This document shows positions 54,645 to 63,984 of a DNA stretch of 64,000 nucleotides, in pieces. Source of the stretch: Glaciecola nitratireducens FR1064. Lineage in GTDB: Bacteria; Pseudomonadota; Gammaproteobacteria; Enterobacterales; Alteromonadaceae. Below the pieces are notes generated by a model. That model had not been told where the DNA came from and ran no database searches. It saw nothing but the letters and a program-made list of their open reading frames with translations. Location: assembly GCF_000226565.1 (NCBI RefSeq), contig NC_016041.1:1488001-1552000 (forward strand). The letters run 5' to 3'. The position numbers and the translations under genes were made by a program. Within the stretch, counting starts at the first letter, position 1. Every line of letters begins with the position of its first letter.

Positions 54645-55010
54645 CTACTCCTTTGTACAAGATAGTGACAATGACACAGAATCGGAGAAGCGCAATGCGT
54701 GCGGTTTATCGACCTCGGCTTCTGCAAATGTAACCCATGGATGTTCTGCTGCAATGTTCAGTACGTCGTGAGTCAACTTTTCAAGCAAGTAGAAACGATT
54801 GTCCTCTACCAGTCTGATAATAGCTTTCGTTATGGTCTTATAATTTAGCGCGTGGTCCATTAGATCGGAGTCAGTCGCTTTCTTTGCGTCATAATGAATC
54901 TTGACGTTGATAACCACATCTTGCTGATTTTTGATTTCATCTTCGTTAATACCAATGTAGGTTCGAAGTCTCAAATTTTTGATTCTTATTGTTGCTTGAT
55001 TTAAGTTCAT
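54645..55010 (-). CDS. folX: Dihydroneopterin triphosphate 2'-epimerase FolX
   Basis: FolX epimerises dihydroneopterin triphosphate in pterin metabolism. The 121-residue protein is close to E. coli FolX ([71 protein letters not shown]). The [10 protein letters not shown] and DKxHALR signatures separate it from FolB. It is the first gene of a folX-yfcH unit. Confidence 0.94.
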   Translation of the reverse strand: MNLNQATIRIKNLRLRTYIGINEDEIKNQQDVVINVKIHYDAKKATDSDLMDHALNYKTITKAIIRLVEDNRFYLLEKLTHDVLNIAAEHPWVTFAEAEVDKPHALRFSDSVSLSLSCTKE

Positions 55011-55212
55011 TTAATCAATTATTCCCTTTGTTCTTAATCGTGTGAAACTTTCTATGTGATTTTTTTAAAAAATTGTCATACTGGACGAGTATAACAAGCA
55101 AATTACCAATGATAAGCGATACATCGCTGTTCATTGTGTCATTAAAAACCGATGAGCTAACTATAAACAATTTAGTGCCATTGGCATTTATTATTTTTAC
55201 AAAAGAGGCTGT

Positions 55213-56277
55213 ATGGATATCAAATCACCCATCGCAAAAGCGATGATTGTCATGGCGTGTATCATTATTGTTCTTGCTGGCATCAAAGCGGCAAGCGTCA
55301 TAATGGTACCATTTCTCCTTTCAGCTTTTATCGCTATAGCCTGCAGCCCTTTAATTAATTGGGCTAGTCGATATAGAATCCCGCGCTGGGCATCTGTTAC
55401 CTTAGTTATACTGATAATACTGGTGATTGGTTTTATGCTCGCAGGCTTAATTACGCAATCTTTAAGCGAATTTAGGCAAAACATGCCTGTCTATCGGGAG
55501 CAATTAAGCGGCGAGCTTGCGTGGGTAGTAAATAAACTCAACGTACTAAATATCAATATCGATAAAGATCTGTTTTTGTCTTACCTTGATCCCGGCGCAG
55601 CAATGTCTGTTGCAACAACCTTTATAAGCGGCATGGGCAGCGTTTTATCCAATTTAGTGCTTATTTTATTAACGGTAATTTTCATGTTATTCGAAGCTGA
55701 AAGCATGCCAAAGCGTGTGCATATTGCATTGGCCGACCCCGATATGAAAATGACACACATCGACCGCTTTTTAAAATCGGTTAACAGTTATCTGGGTATT
55801 AAAATGTTGGTTAGTTTGGCTACCGGTATCTTTATTGGTGGTTGGCTATACTTTCTCGGTATAGACCACTTCCTTCTATGGTCGGTACTGGCTTTTATGT
55901 TTAACTTTATTCCTAATATCGGTTCTATAATCGCTGCTGTGCCGGCGGTATTAATGGCGTTCGTTGAGTTTGGCTTTGCTAAGGCGGGTCTAACGGGGTT
56001 GGGCTTTGTGTTAGTCAATATGGTAATGGGCAACGTAATAGAGCCGCGCTTTATGGGCCGAGGTCTAGGACTGTCAACACTGGTGGTCTTTTTATCATTG
56101 ATTTTTTGGGGCTGGCTATTAGGTAGCGTAGGTATGTTACTTTCAGTCCCCCTAACAATGGTCGTCAAAATAGCACTTGAATCAAGAGAGGAGACAAAGT
56201 GGCTAGCAATACTACTCTCAAGTGACGAACCCGAAGCAGCCGAAATCAAAATAGATGACCCCACGCCGGTCCAATAA
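55213..56277 (+). CDS. AI-2E family transporter (PerM/YdiK-like)
   Basis: The 354-residue membrane protein has about eight helices: two at the N-terminus (MIVMACIIIVLAGIKAASVIMVPFLLSAFIAIA), a soluble middle region with the helix pairs SLSEFRQNMPVYREQL and FLSYLDPGAAM, then a C-terminal core with SVNSYLGIKMLVSLATG and FNFIPNIGSIIAAVP, plus MGNVIEPRFMGRGLGLSTLVVFLSLIFWG, given here in part. This is the TqsA/PerM superfamily. Members export signals or ions (Na+/H+ in some), and the substrate is not readable. Single gene with a GGCTGT start context. Confidence 0.88.
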   Translation: MDIKSPIAKAMIVMACIIIVLAGIKAASVIMVPFLLSAFIAIACSPLINWASRYRIPRWASVTLVILIILVIGFMLAGLITQSLSEFRQNMPVYREQLSGELAWVVNKLNVLNINIDKDLFLSYLDPGAAMSVATTFISGMGSVLSNLVLILLTVIFMLFEAESMPKRVHIALADPDMKMTHIDRFLKSVNSYLGIKMLVSLATGIFIGGWLYFLGIDHFLLWSVLAFMFNFIPNIGSIIAAVPAVLMAFVEFGFAKAGLTGLGFVLVNMVMGNVIEPRFMGRGLGLSTLVVFLSLIFWGWLLGSVGMLLSVPLTMVVKIALESREETKWLAILLSSDEPEAAEIKIDDPTPVQ

Positions 56278-56381
56278 AAAATACCAAGGGGCCAGAGTCG
56301 TTGAATTGATTCATGTTTTCTATATGATATCGGTCAAAATGACGGTCATACTCGATATAAATAAATCAAAAAGGTAATGTA

Positions 56382-57470
56382 ATGAAAGCGTATACAATTA
56401 TTTTTAGCACGATGTTTTTGTGCCTAAGTTGCTTGAGCGAAGCCAGTGATTTGAAAAACCAAGCTACGCAACAATTGAATTTAACAGAAGCAAACTCACT
56501 CGCTAACTTACCGTTACACTGCGTTGAAACACCTTATCCTTATAAAACTGGTTATGTTTTGGGCAGCGAGAAAGATGTGCAAGAGCCATCAGTTGTTCAT
56601 CCAATATTTTATGGCTGCTTTGATTGGCACAGCGCCGCACATGGATATTGGTCACTGGTTACTCTGTTGAGACAATTTCCTGATTTGAGCAAAGCTGAAG
56701 AGATAAAAGCGGTGTTGCAGCGCAACCTAACAGAAGAAAAAGTGGCTACTGAACTTGCGTTTTTTTCTAAAGATATCAATGCATCTTTTGAACGAACCTA
56801 TGGTTGGGCGTGGTTATTGAAATTATCGCAAGAGTTGCACGAGTGGGATGATCCAATGGCAACAAAATTAGCAGCTAACCTGCAGCCATTGGCTGAACTC
56901 ATTACCAATCGGTATATTGATTTTCTACCGAAACTGTTATATCCCATTCGAGTCGGTGAGCATTCTAATATCGCCTTTGGTTTGAGTTTTGCGCACGATT
57001 ACGCGCTTAGCCAAAACAATGCTGAATTACAAAATTTGATTGTAAAACGGGCTAAAGATTATTTTATACTAGACAAGCACTGTCCCATTGAATGGGAGCC
57101 GAGTGGCTTTGACTTTCTTTCACCTTGCTTAGAAGAAGTTGGTTTAATGCAGCGTATATTGCCATCAGAGCACTTTTTAACATGGCTAAATCATTTCATG
57201 CCCCAGTTAGCTGAAGGTGATTTTGAGTTAGCGGTAGCACAAGTCGGTGATCGCAAAGATGGTAAGCTAGTTCATTTAGACGGCTTAAATTTTAGTCGCG
57301 CTTGGAACCTTTATGCTTTGGCAAAAAAATACCCTCAATATTCACACTTAAAAGAATTAGCTGATAAGCACCTAGCATATTCGTACCCGAATTTAGTTGG
57401 TGATAGTTACGAAGGCGGACATTGGTTGGGCAGTTTTGCAATACACGCCTTGAACACACGTAAAGAGTAG
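56382..57470 (+). CDS. DUF2891 family exported protein
   Basis: The 362-residue protein has a signal peptide (IIFSTMFLCLSCLSEAS) and a DUF2891 body: HPIFYGCFDWHSAAHGYW, RTYGWAWLLKLSQELHEW, PIRVGEHSNIAFGLSFAHDYA and CPIEWEPSGFDFLSPC. The conserved His, Glu and Asp residues and the helical architecture recall an (alpha/alpha)6 barrel as in glycoside-processing enzymes, but no activity is established. AAGGTAATG gives the start. It is convergent with the sensor kinase gene, 20 bases away. Confidence 0.9.
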   Translation: MKAYTIIFSTMFLCLSCLSEASDLKNQATQQLNLTEANSLANLPLHCVETPYPYKTGYVLGSEKDVQEPSVVHPIFYGCFDWHSAAHGYWSLVTLLRQFPDLSKAEEIKAVLQRNLTEEKVATELAFFSKDINASFERTYGWAWLLKLSQELHEWDDPMATKLAANLQPLAELITNRYIDFLPKLLYPIRVGEHSNIAFGLSFAHDYALSQNNAELQNLIVKRAKDYFILDKHCPIEWEPSGFDFLSPCLEEVGLMQRILPSEHFLTWLNHFMPQLAEGDFELAVAQVGDRKDGKLVHLDGLNFSRAWNLYALAKKYPQYSHLKELADKHLAYSYPNLVGDSYEGGHWLGSFAIHALNTRKE

Positions 57471-57490
57471 ATTTTTACCTGTAGACTTGG

Positions 57491-58855
57491 CTACTTATTT
57501 AGCATTTTTGAAAACCGTTGCTGTGGCAGCACTATACAAAACCTGCTGCCTTTATTCAGATCACTTTGTATCTGTAGTTCACCACCATAGCTTTCTAGCA
57601 TATCAACGACCAAGGCTAATCCAAGTCCTTGGCCCTCTGAATAAGTATCCAAACGTCGACCACGCTCGGTAATTTCATAAATTGCCGAAGCTGACATACC
57701 TTTCCCATCGTCCTCTACACATACAAATGTGGACAAGGTGTTTCTTTCGTAGCTTACTTTTACTGAAGCTGTGGCTGCTTTGCATGCATTGTCTAGCAAG
57801 TTGCCCAGTATTTCCATATAGTCGGTCTGGTCGATGGAGAGTAGGGCTGGTTTGGGCATATCCGATACCAGCGATAGTGATTTCTGTGAGTGAATTTTTG
57901 CCATAGCGTCAAGCAACGACTGTGTTACTGGCGCAACGTCAATGCTGGGTAAATAACCGACCACATTGATCGTAGCTCTTTTAAGCTGGCGTTTAACAAT
58001 CATATCGATATGTAAAACAGGCTCTTTAATGTCTCTGCTCAAGTTGCTTTGACCTAGAATAATACTCAGCGGGGTTTTGATGCTGTGCGCTAAATCGTCT
58101 AAGCTCTTCTTGTAGCGCTCCCTTTGTTGTTTTTCACTATTCAGTAACTTGTTTATACTTTTTTGCAGTGGCTGCAGCTCAGGAGGGTAGTCATCGTTAA
58201 TTTGATCAATTTTGCCTTCTTCAATTTCGCCGATCCGCGCGATGATATTTTGCATTGGCATAAAGACGCTGCGCAATGAAAGCGCAATTAAACCTAGTAG
58301 AATTAGGCCTAGAACAGCAATCCACCACCATAGACGATTGATAAATGTGCTTAGCTCTCGTTGATACTTATTTTTATTGTTAATGACTAGAAAGCTGACT
58401 TCTTCAAAATTGCCATCGATAAAAAACTCGGCCTTTTTTGAAAGAGCAAAGTGCTGCTCGTTTTCGTCGAAATCTGAGAGAAATAAAGTTTCGCTCAGCA
58501 ATTGTCCGTTTGTTTGTTCATACAGAGCATTGAACATAATCGAATCGATGTCATTGTCGATAGACGATTGTGACTGCCAAACTTGTTGATCTCGCCACTT
58601 TATCGTTGCTACTAAATCTGAACCAGGTAGATTTAAGTCTTCTACAAAAAGACGAGAGGGCATAACAACTTCGCCTTCTTCAAATTCAAACTCAGAAATC
58701 ATAGCAAACGCGGTTGTCGAGAGTTCTTCTCGTTTCGCCATCATTAAGCTGCGCTCATACGCATTTTGCATTGAAAATATGATTGCCGGGAAAAAGATGG
58801 CAACAAACAAGAAGCAGGTTAAGAAAATGCGACCGGTTATTGACCAACTTTTCAT
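57491..58855 (-). CDS. PhoQ-like sensor histidine kinase
   Basis: The 454-residue kinase has two membrane helices (about 10-28 and 170-190) that flank a periplasmic sensor region, followed by a HAMP linker. The dimerisation helix carries His257 in LAHSIKTPLS, and the ATPase domain has NLLDNACKA (N box), EDDGKGMS (G1) and GQGLGLALV (G2). It is the partner of the response regulator 12 bases upstream in the operon. It resembles PhoQ in overall layout, but the acidic patch typical of enteric PhoQ is only partly seen. Stimulus unknown. Confidence 0.9.
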   Translation of the reverse strand: MKSWSITGRIFLTCFLFVAIFFPAIIFSMQNAYERSLMMAKREELSTTAFAMISEFEFEEGEVVMPSRLFVEDLNLPGSDLVATIKWRDQQVWQSQSSIDNDIDSIMFNALYEQTNGQLLSETLFLSDFDENEQHFALSKKAEFFIDGNFEEVSFLVINNKNKYQRELSTFINRLWWWIAVLGLILLGLIALSLRSVFMPMQNIIARIGEIEEGKIDQINDDYPPELQPLQKSINKLLNSEKQQRERYKKSLDDLAHSIKTPLSIILGQSNLSRDIKEPVLHIDMIVKRQLKRATINVVGYLPSIDVAPVTQSLLDAMAKIHSQKSLSLVSDMPKPALLSIDQTDYMEILGNLLDNACKAATASVKVSYERNTLSTFVCVEDDGKGMSASAIYEITERGRRLDTYSEGQGLGLALVVDMLESYGGELQIQSDLNKGSRFCIVLPQQRFSKMLNK

Positions 58856-58867
58856 GCGATTGGTCCC

Positions 58868-59545
58868 TTAACGGAGGCTGGCATTGAGTCGATAACCTCT
58901 ACCACGCAGTGTTTCAATCGGTTTTATTAGATTATCTTTATCAATTTTACGTCTCAGTCTACCTACGAATACTTCAATAACGTTGCTATCTAAGTCAAAG
59001 TCTTGGTCGTATATATGCTCAACCATCTCTGTTTTTGAAACGACTTTGCTAGGGTTCATCATTAAATACTCAATGACTTTATATTCGTACGCGGTCAATT
59101 CAATGGCTTGCTCGTTAACATAGAGCTGATTAGCACTGGTATCTAGGGAAAGTGGGCCTTTCTGCAATATCGGACTTGCTTGGCCTGCGCTGCGCCTAAT
59201 TAAGGCTTTTACTCTTGCCAATAGCTCCTCATGCACGAAAGGTTTGGTTAAGTAATCGTCGGCGCCAGATTCCAAACCCTTTACCTTTTCCTGCCATCGA
59301 TCGCGAGCGGTTAAAATAATAATAGGACAAGAAATATCGCTAGCACGAGCTTGTTTCACAACTTCAAATCCGTCAATGCTAGGAAGACCAACATCAATTA
59401 TCGCTAAGTCGTAGTTATACTCTTTTAGTTGATATAGGGCTTTTTCACCATCGTCGGCTAGGTCGACACTAAATCCTTGTGACTGCATATATTGGTCAAG
59501 TTGAAGCAGTAAACGGCTATCATCTTCGACTATTAAAATCCGCAT
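58868..59545 (-). CDS. PhoP-like OmpR-family response regulator
   Basis: The 225-residue regulator has a receiver domain with Asp8, Asp9 and the phospho-acceptor Asp51 (AIIDVGLPSIDG), TARDRWQEKV and the TKPF lysine, then an OmpR-type winged helix (LTAYEYKVIEYLMMNPSKVVSK and the wing TLRGRGYRL, with the first shown only in part in function). It is closest in look to PhoP, including the RDRWQEKV stretch. It is encoded between a PepSY-domain gene and its cognate kinase. Confidence 0.93.
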   Translation of the reverse strand: MRILIVEDDSRLLLQLDQYMQSQGFSVDLADDGEKALYQLKEYNYDLAIIDVGLPSIDGFEVVKQARASDISCPIIILTARDRWQEKVKGLESGADDYLTKPFVHEELLARVKALIRRSAGQASPILQKGPLSLDTSANQLYVNEQAIELTAYEYKVIEYLMMNPSKVVSKTEMVEHIYDQDFDLDSNVIEVFVGRLRRKIDKDNLIKPIETLRGRGYRLNASLR

Positions 59546-59606
59546 GGATAACTCCGTTTATATAACGTGGATTGAAAGAACGATATTTACGCATGAAATA
59601 AGCATC

Positions 59607-59873
59607 TTATTGGCGAACTTTACCCGTTGTTGCGTCAACAGTGACATAAACAACTCGGCCAGATGCTTGATGAATTTTTACGCGATAAACATTACCACGA
59701 CTTTCTACCTTCAGCACTTTGCCCGCATACGCTTGCTGAGCCCGCTGGGCTGCCTGTGACTTACTTATCTTTGGCTGTTCTTTTTTATCTTTGGCAACAG
59801 CAATAGGCGCCACGATCATCTGACTGGCAAAAACAAGCGTAAAAGCTAGAAAAACAGAGCGCAGCGTTGTCAA
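59607..59873 (-). CDS. Small exported PepSY-domain protein
   Basis: The 88-residue protein has a signal peptide (SVFLAFTLVFASQMIVAPIAVA) and one PepSY domain (ISKSQAAQRAQQAYAGKVLKV, shown as residues about 36-56; then YRVKIHQASGRVVYVTVDATTGKV). Such proteins often precede PhoPQ-like two-component genes and are thought to modulate the periplasmic sensor or peptidases. It lies 61 bases upstream of the regulator on the same strand. Confidence 0.88.
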   Translation of the reverse strand: MTTLRSVFLAFTLVFASQMIVAPIAVAKDKKEQPKISKSQAAQRAQQAYAGKVLKVESRGNVYRVKIHQASGRVVYVTVDATTGKVRQ

Positions 59874-60085
59874 AGTGAAGTACCTACTTATTTGTTGAAT
59901 GAATGTTTATGCTTTTGTAACGTTTATATTTAATGACTTTATTACGAATTTCCTTGGGCTATTATGCAGGCCCTCGCTGAACTTAAGCTGAATAGATAAA
60001 GACTCTTTTTTTGCGTCCGCACCCATTGCTTGTGTTACAGCATCGTGTTTCTAACATTATCACGACAATCAGCAGCGTAGAAGTG

Positions 60086-60958
60086 TCATTTTATATTTGG
60101 CTGAATTAGCGTTAATGAACCATCCAAATGGACATCGCGCTGTGGGAATGAGATAACCACTTTGTTTTCGTTAAATAAGTCATTAATTCTAAATCGAATA
60201 TTGCTTCTTATACTGCGCAATTCACCCTCTATGCTTGCATTTATCCAAAAATAAACTTCGAATGCCAACGAGTTATCACCAAAATCATCGAAAATCACTT
60301 TAGGTTCAGGGTTGTGTAAGACATCGTCCTGCTCATTGACCGCCTGTGTAATTAAATCACGAACTAAATTGCAATCTGAACCATAGGCCACGCCAACTCG
60401 CACTGATGTTCTGCTTCTTTGATCTATTAAGGTCCAATTGGTGACTGTATTTTCTAACAGTTTGCTGTTTGGAATAAGTAGATGTACACCATCAACGCGA
60501 CGAATTCGTGTTGAGCGCGTATTAATGGCTTCAACCCGTCCCTTGGCATTATCTACTTCCAGAAAATCACCAATTCTAATCGGCCGCTCCCACATCAGTA
60601 TCCAACCACTGATAAAGTTATTTATAATGTTTTGCGCTCCGAAGCCTACGCCTATTGCGATAGCTCCTGATAAAAATGCAAAAGCGGTAATGGGCACGTC
60701 CAAAAAATCTAGGGTGGTGATGGCTAGCATGACAATGGCCAGTACATATAGAATACGTTTCACCAAATGCACTAAGTCAGCTTGTACACCTTTCGCAATA
60801 AGGCGACTAGATATTGTGCTTACCGCCTTGCGGGTTACCCAAACGCCTAAAATAACGAGTATTGGAATAAGAAGTATTTGACCAAGCGTGACGGTTTGTC
60901 CTGCAATGATGAACAAATTAATATTGAAATAGTGTTTTAGTATCGACAGGAATTCCAT
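60086..60958 (-). CDS. MscS-family mechanosensitive channel
   Basis: The 290-residue protein has three membrane helices. The third, pore-lining helix reads AFLSGAIAIGVGFGAQNIINNFISG, given here as residues around 93-117 and rich in Gly/Ala as in MscS. The MscS beta domain (WERPIRIGDFLEVDNAKGRVEAI) and the C-terminal domain follow. It opens under hypo-osmotic stress and releases small solutes. It is of the short MscS size. It is a single gene. Confidence 0.92.
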   Translation of the reverse strand: MEFLSILKHYFNINLFIIAGQTVTLGQILLIPILVILGVWVTRKAVSTISSRLIAKGVQADLVHLVKRILYVLAIVMLAITTLDFLDVPITAFAFLSGAIAIGVGFGAQNIINNFISGWILMWERPIRIGDFLEVDNAKGRVEAINTRSTRIRRVDGVHLLIPNSKLLENTVTNWTLIDQRSRTSVRVGVAYGSDCNLVRDLITQAVNEQDDVLHNPEPKVIFDDFGDNSLAFEVYFWINASIEGELRSIRSNIRFRINDLFNENKVVISFPQRDVHLDGSLTLIQPNIK

Positions 60959-61090
60959 GTATTTTTAAACTCTTGTGGAAGGTAAATTAGGGCTCATAGA
61001 AAATGACCTTCTGTTTCTTTGTAAACCCTTAAACTTGTGTTGGCTTGTTTAAGGCGAACGTAAACAAGAGCTTATCGCATTTTGGAAAAA

Positions 61091-61507
61091 CTAAATATCG
61101 ATTTTTTTTCTTAACTGCTTTTGCTGACCGCTTTTGGTTTTGCTATCCATTCGTTTTCGCTGTGATGATCGACTTGGTTTAGTTGGTTTTCGAATAGGCT
61201 TCTCGTAGGTACTTTCTTTAATTACATCTGCTAGCCGTTTGATAGCATCTCGCTTGTTCTGTTCTTGAGTACGATGGCTTTGGGCTCTTATGATTAAAAC
61301 GCCGTCGGACGTGATACGTGAGTCATTGCTATTAAGCAGTTTTTCTTTGATTTTATCTGGAAGTGAGGATTGATTGATGTCGAAACGCAGATAAATGGCT
61401 GTCGCAACTTTATTGACGTGCTGTCCGCCAGCACCTTGCGAGCGAGTGGCGGACAAATTGAATTCGCTTTCCTCGATACTTATTTTGTGGGTAATAAATA
61501 CAGCCAT
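61091..61507 (-). CDS. arfB: Alternative ribosome-rescue factor ArfB
   Basis: ArfB (YaeJ) hydrolyses peptidyl-tRNA on stalled ribosomes. The 138-residue protein has the GGQ catalytic motif (GAGGQHVNK, Gln29) in a compact domain and the long basic C-terminal tail (KPTKPSRSSQRKRMDSK and QQKQLRKKID) that enters the mRNA channel. The size fits ArfB rather than RF1/RF2. Single gene. Confidence 0.95.
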   Translation of the reverse strand: MAVFITHKISIEESEFNLSATRSQGAGGQHVNKVATAIYLRFDINQSSLPDKIKEKLLNSNDSRITSDGVLIIRAQSHRTQEQNKRDAIKRLADVIKESTYEKPIRKPTKPSRSSQRKRMDSKTKSGQQKQLRKKIDI

Positions 61508-61536
61508 AGTGTTTATATTGTCTCGTGCTGCTTAAT

Positions 61537-61836
61537 TTATGGCAGCACTTTTTTGTATGGTTTGACGATGACTGATTTAAACACACCTGCGCTAACATAT
61601 GGGTCTGCATCAGCCCATTCTTTGGCATCTTGCAAAGACTCAAACTGCGCAATAATCAATGAACCAGTGAAGCCAGCTTCTCCCGGATCTTCACTGTCAA
61701 TTGCGGGTGTTGGGCCCGCAACAAGTACTCGTCCTTCATTCACTAATGCACTAATTCTTTCTAAATGTGCAGGTCTGGCTTCCATTCTTATTGCTAAACT
61801 GTTTTCAACATCTTCAGCGTAAATAACATACCACAT
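61537..61836 (-). CDS. yciI: YciI-like protein
   Basis: The 99-residue protein is a YciI-type ferredoxin-like fold: [40 protein letters not shown] (His and Asp pair of the family), [23 protein letters not shown] start it at ATG 61836, six bases after AAAAGGAG; a longer frame to 61887 runs through a hairpin. The function is unknown in general. It follows trpA on the same strand; in E. coli yciI also lies in the trp neighbourhood. Confidence 0.92.
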   Translation of the reverse strand: MWYVIYAEDVENSLAIRMEARPAHLERISALVNEGRVLVAGPTPAIDSEDPGEAGFTGSLIIAQFESLQDAKEWADADPYVSAGVFKSVIVKPYKKVLP

Positions 61837-61853
61837 AAGTTCTCCTTTTTTGA

Positions 61854-61909
61854 AGAGCCCAGTTTTGCAGCAAACCTTTCTTGCCAAAAGGTTTGGGTTT
61901 TGTGGGCTC
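61854..61909 (-). other. Large hairpin between trpA and yciI
   Basis: GAGCCCA (61854-61860) pairs with TGGGCTC (61903-61909), and inside it AAACCTTT pairs with AAAGGTTT. It is not followed by a T run on either strand. It may be an RNA processing or stabilising element, or a terminator helped by Rho. Confidence 0.55.
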
Positions 61910-61918
61910 GGCGGCTGA

Positions 61919-62731
61919 TTATAGTATGGTAGCTGCTTTCATTTTGGCTACAAAACTGCCTAATTCTGCTAGCATTTTATCTTTGTCTTTTAAGTTTGAC
62001 TCGATAATATTAACAGTGGCAGAGCCTGAAATTGCTCCTGCAGCACCTGACTGAATCGCATTGGCTACCTGTTCCGGCGTACTAATACCGAAGCCCAATA
62101 ATGGCGGAGCAACTTTATACTGAGTTAACTTTGCAATGAGTTCAGCCGCTGGAATTTCTACTGCAGTTTCAGCACCCGTTACACCGGCTCTACCTAATAG
62201 ATAGGTGTAGCCGTCAGATTTCTCCCCGATGGCTTCCAATGTTTCATTGCTTGCGTTAGGTGGCGCAATCAATATTTGCTGAATGTCATGCTGTTTTGCG
62301 ATGGTGATAAAGCGGTCTGCCTCTCTCAGCGGTACATCTGCAATAAGGATTGAATCAACACCTGCTGCAGCAGCTCTCTCATAAAAGTTATCGATACCGT
62401 TGGCTAATACTAAGTTACTGTATAGCAATAGGCCGATAGGAATCGTTGGATGTTGTTTGCGTATTTGAGTCAGTATCTCAAAGCAACTCTGTGGTCTTAT
62501 GCCGCTGCCCAAGGCTCTAATACTGGCTTTTTGTATCGTTGGGCCATCGGCAATCGGGTCAGAGTAGGGGATACCTAGTTCCAATGCATCGGCACCGCTT
62601 TTGACTAATTGGTCAATGATGGCTAGGGATGTTTCGTGGTCCGGGTCGCCAACCATGACGAACGGAACAAACGCGCCTTCATTTTTTGCTTTTAGGCTGG
62701 CAAACATATCCGCATAACGTGTGGTGCTCAT
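61919..62731 (-). CDS. trpA: Tryptophan synthase alpha chain
   Basis: TrpA splits indole-3-glycerol phosphate to indole, which is channelled to TrpB. The 270-residue TIM barrel has the catalytic Glu51 ([11 protein letters not shown]) and Asp62 (IADGP), with the phosphate-binding [10 protein letters not shown] and [10 protein letters not shown]. Two extra N-terminal residues shift the numbering from the E. coli E49/D60. The start overlaps the trpB stop by 4 bases, so they are coupled. Confidence 0.97.
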   Translation of the reverse strand: MSTTRYADMFASLKAKNEGAFVPFVMVGDPDHETSLAIIDQLVKSGADALELGIPYSDPIADGPTIQKASIRALGSGIRPQSCFEILTQIRKQHPTIPIGLLLYSNLVLANGIDNFYERAAAAGVDSILIADVPLREADRFITIAKQHDIQQILIAPPNASNETLEAIGEKSDGYTYLLGRAGVTGAETAVEIPAAELIAKLTQYKVAPPLLGFGISTPEQVANAIQSGAAGAISGSATVNIIESNLKDKDKMLAELGSFVAKMKAATIL

Positions 62732-63909
62732 AGATCGTCTCCTAAGATACTAATGACGTGCGCAAGATCTTTGTCTCCGCGTCCTGACAAATTGAGTACG
62801 ATAATGGTTTCTTCAGTTGCTTCATCTGCCATATTAAGCGCGTGAGCAAGGGCATGAGCTGGTTCCAATGCAGGAATAATACCTTCTTTTTTAGCCAATA
62901 ATTGAAATGCGTTTAATGCTTCAACATCAGTAATAGCGTGATATTCAGCGCGCCCCGTTTCAGCTAGAAACGCGTGTTGTGGACCTACCGCAGGGTAATC
63001 CAAACCAGCAGATACTGAATAAGACTCTTCAATCTGACCATCTTCGTCTTGCATAATATAAGTGTAAGCGCCGTGTAAAATACCTTTTGTACCGGTTACG
63101 ATAGTTGCGCCATGCTCTTTGGTATGAATGCCTTTACCTGCAGGCTCAACGCCGACTAAGCGAACAGACGGTTCATCAATGAAGTCAGCAAACATGCCTA
63201 TCGCATTGGAGCCACCGCCAACACAGGCGACAACGGCATCAGGTAAGCGACCTTCTTTTTCCATAATTTGTGCACGAGTTTCTTCACCAATCATGCGGTG
63301 ATATTCACGCACGATGGTAGGGAATGGATGTGGACCAGCAGCGGTGCCGAGTAAATAATGAGCCTTGTCGTAGTTTGCAGACCAGTCGCGCATCGCTTCG
63401 TTAACAGCATCCTTCAAGGTACCAGAACCAGAGTCAACAGGAATAACTTCAGCACCCATTAAGCGCATTCTGAATACATTGGGCGACTGTCTTTCAACGT
63501 CTTTCGCACCCATGTAGATACGTGCTTTTAATCCCAATAGAGCGCATGCTAAAGCAGTTGCTACGCCATGCTGGCCAGCGCCCGTTTCAGCAATAACCTC
63601 AGTTTTTCCCATGCGCTTTGTCAATAAGGCCTGACCTAATACTTGGTTGGTTTTATGTGCACCGCCGTGCAATAAATCTTCACGTTTTAAATACAGCTTT
63701 ACCAATGGGTTGGTCACGATGTTGCGGGTCAGTGTCATCGCAGTAGGACGACCTGCATAATCTTTCAATAAACCCATAAATTCTTTTTGAAAGCTTGGGT
63801 CATCTTTCGCATCTAAAAATGCCTGCTCTAATTGGTCGAGGGCAGGAATGAGCAATTCTGGGACGTACATACCGCCAAAATCACCAAATTTACTTTCCAA
63901 TTTATTCAT
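62728..63909 (-). CDS. trpB: Tryptophan synthase beta chain
   Basis: TrpB joins indole to serine using pyridoxal phosphate. The 393-residue protein has the PLP lysine in [11 protein letters not shown] (Lys86), the phosphate-binding [10 protein letters not shown], the COMM-domain region and the conserved [10 protein letters not shown]-type end ([14 protein letters not shown]). It is a normal TrpB1. The genes upstream in the transcript (trpC/F and others) would lie beyond the window; 91 bases remain before the edge, with no continuing frame that I can assign. Confidence 0.97.
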   Translation of the reverse strand: MNKLESKFGDFGGMYVPELLIPALDQLEQAFLDAKDDPSFQKEFMGLLKDYAGRPTAMTLTRNIVTNPLVKLYLKREDLLHGGAHKTNQVLGQALLTKRMGKTEVIAETGAGQHGVATALACALLGLKARIYMGAKDVERQSPNVFRMRLMGAEVIPVDSGSGTLKDAVNEAMRDWSANYDKAHYLLGTAAGPHPFPTIVREYHRMIGEETRAQIMEKEGRLPDAVVACVGGGSNAIGMFADFIDEPSVRLVGVEPAGKGIHTKEHGATIVTGTKGILHGAYTYIMQDEDGQIEESYSVSAGLDYPAVGPQHAFLAETGRAEYHAITDVEALNAFQLLAKKEGIIPALEPAHALAHALNMADEATEETIIVLNLSGRGDKDLAHVISILGDDL

Positions 63910-63938
63910 TTTAAAGCTCGCTTCTTTTAATTTTAACC

Positions 63939-63984
63939 AAACAGTTTGACTTAGTATTCTCTCAATAGGCTAAATAAACTGTTT
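63939..63984 (-). other. Inverted repeat upstream of trpB
   Basis: AAACAGTTT (63939-63947) and AAACTGTTT (63976-63984) are exact inverted copies 28 bases apart, between trpB and whatever lies upstream. It could be a hairpin in the trp message or the end of a preceding unit. The window edge prevents a firmer call. Confidence 0.45.
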
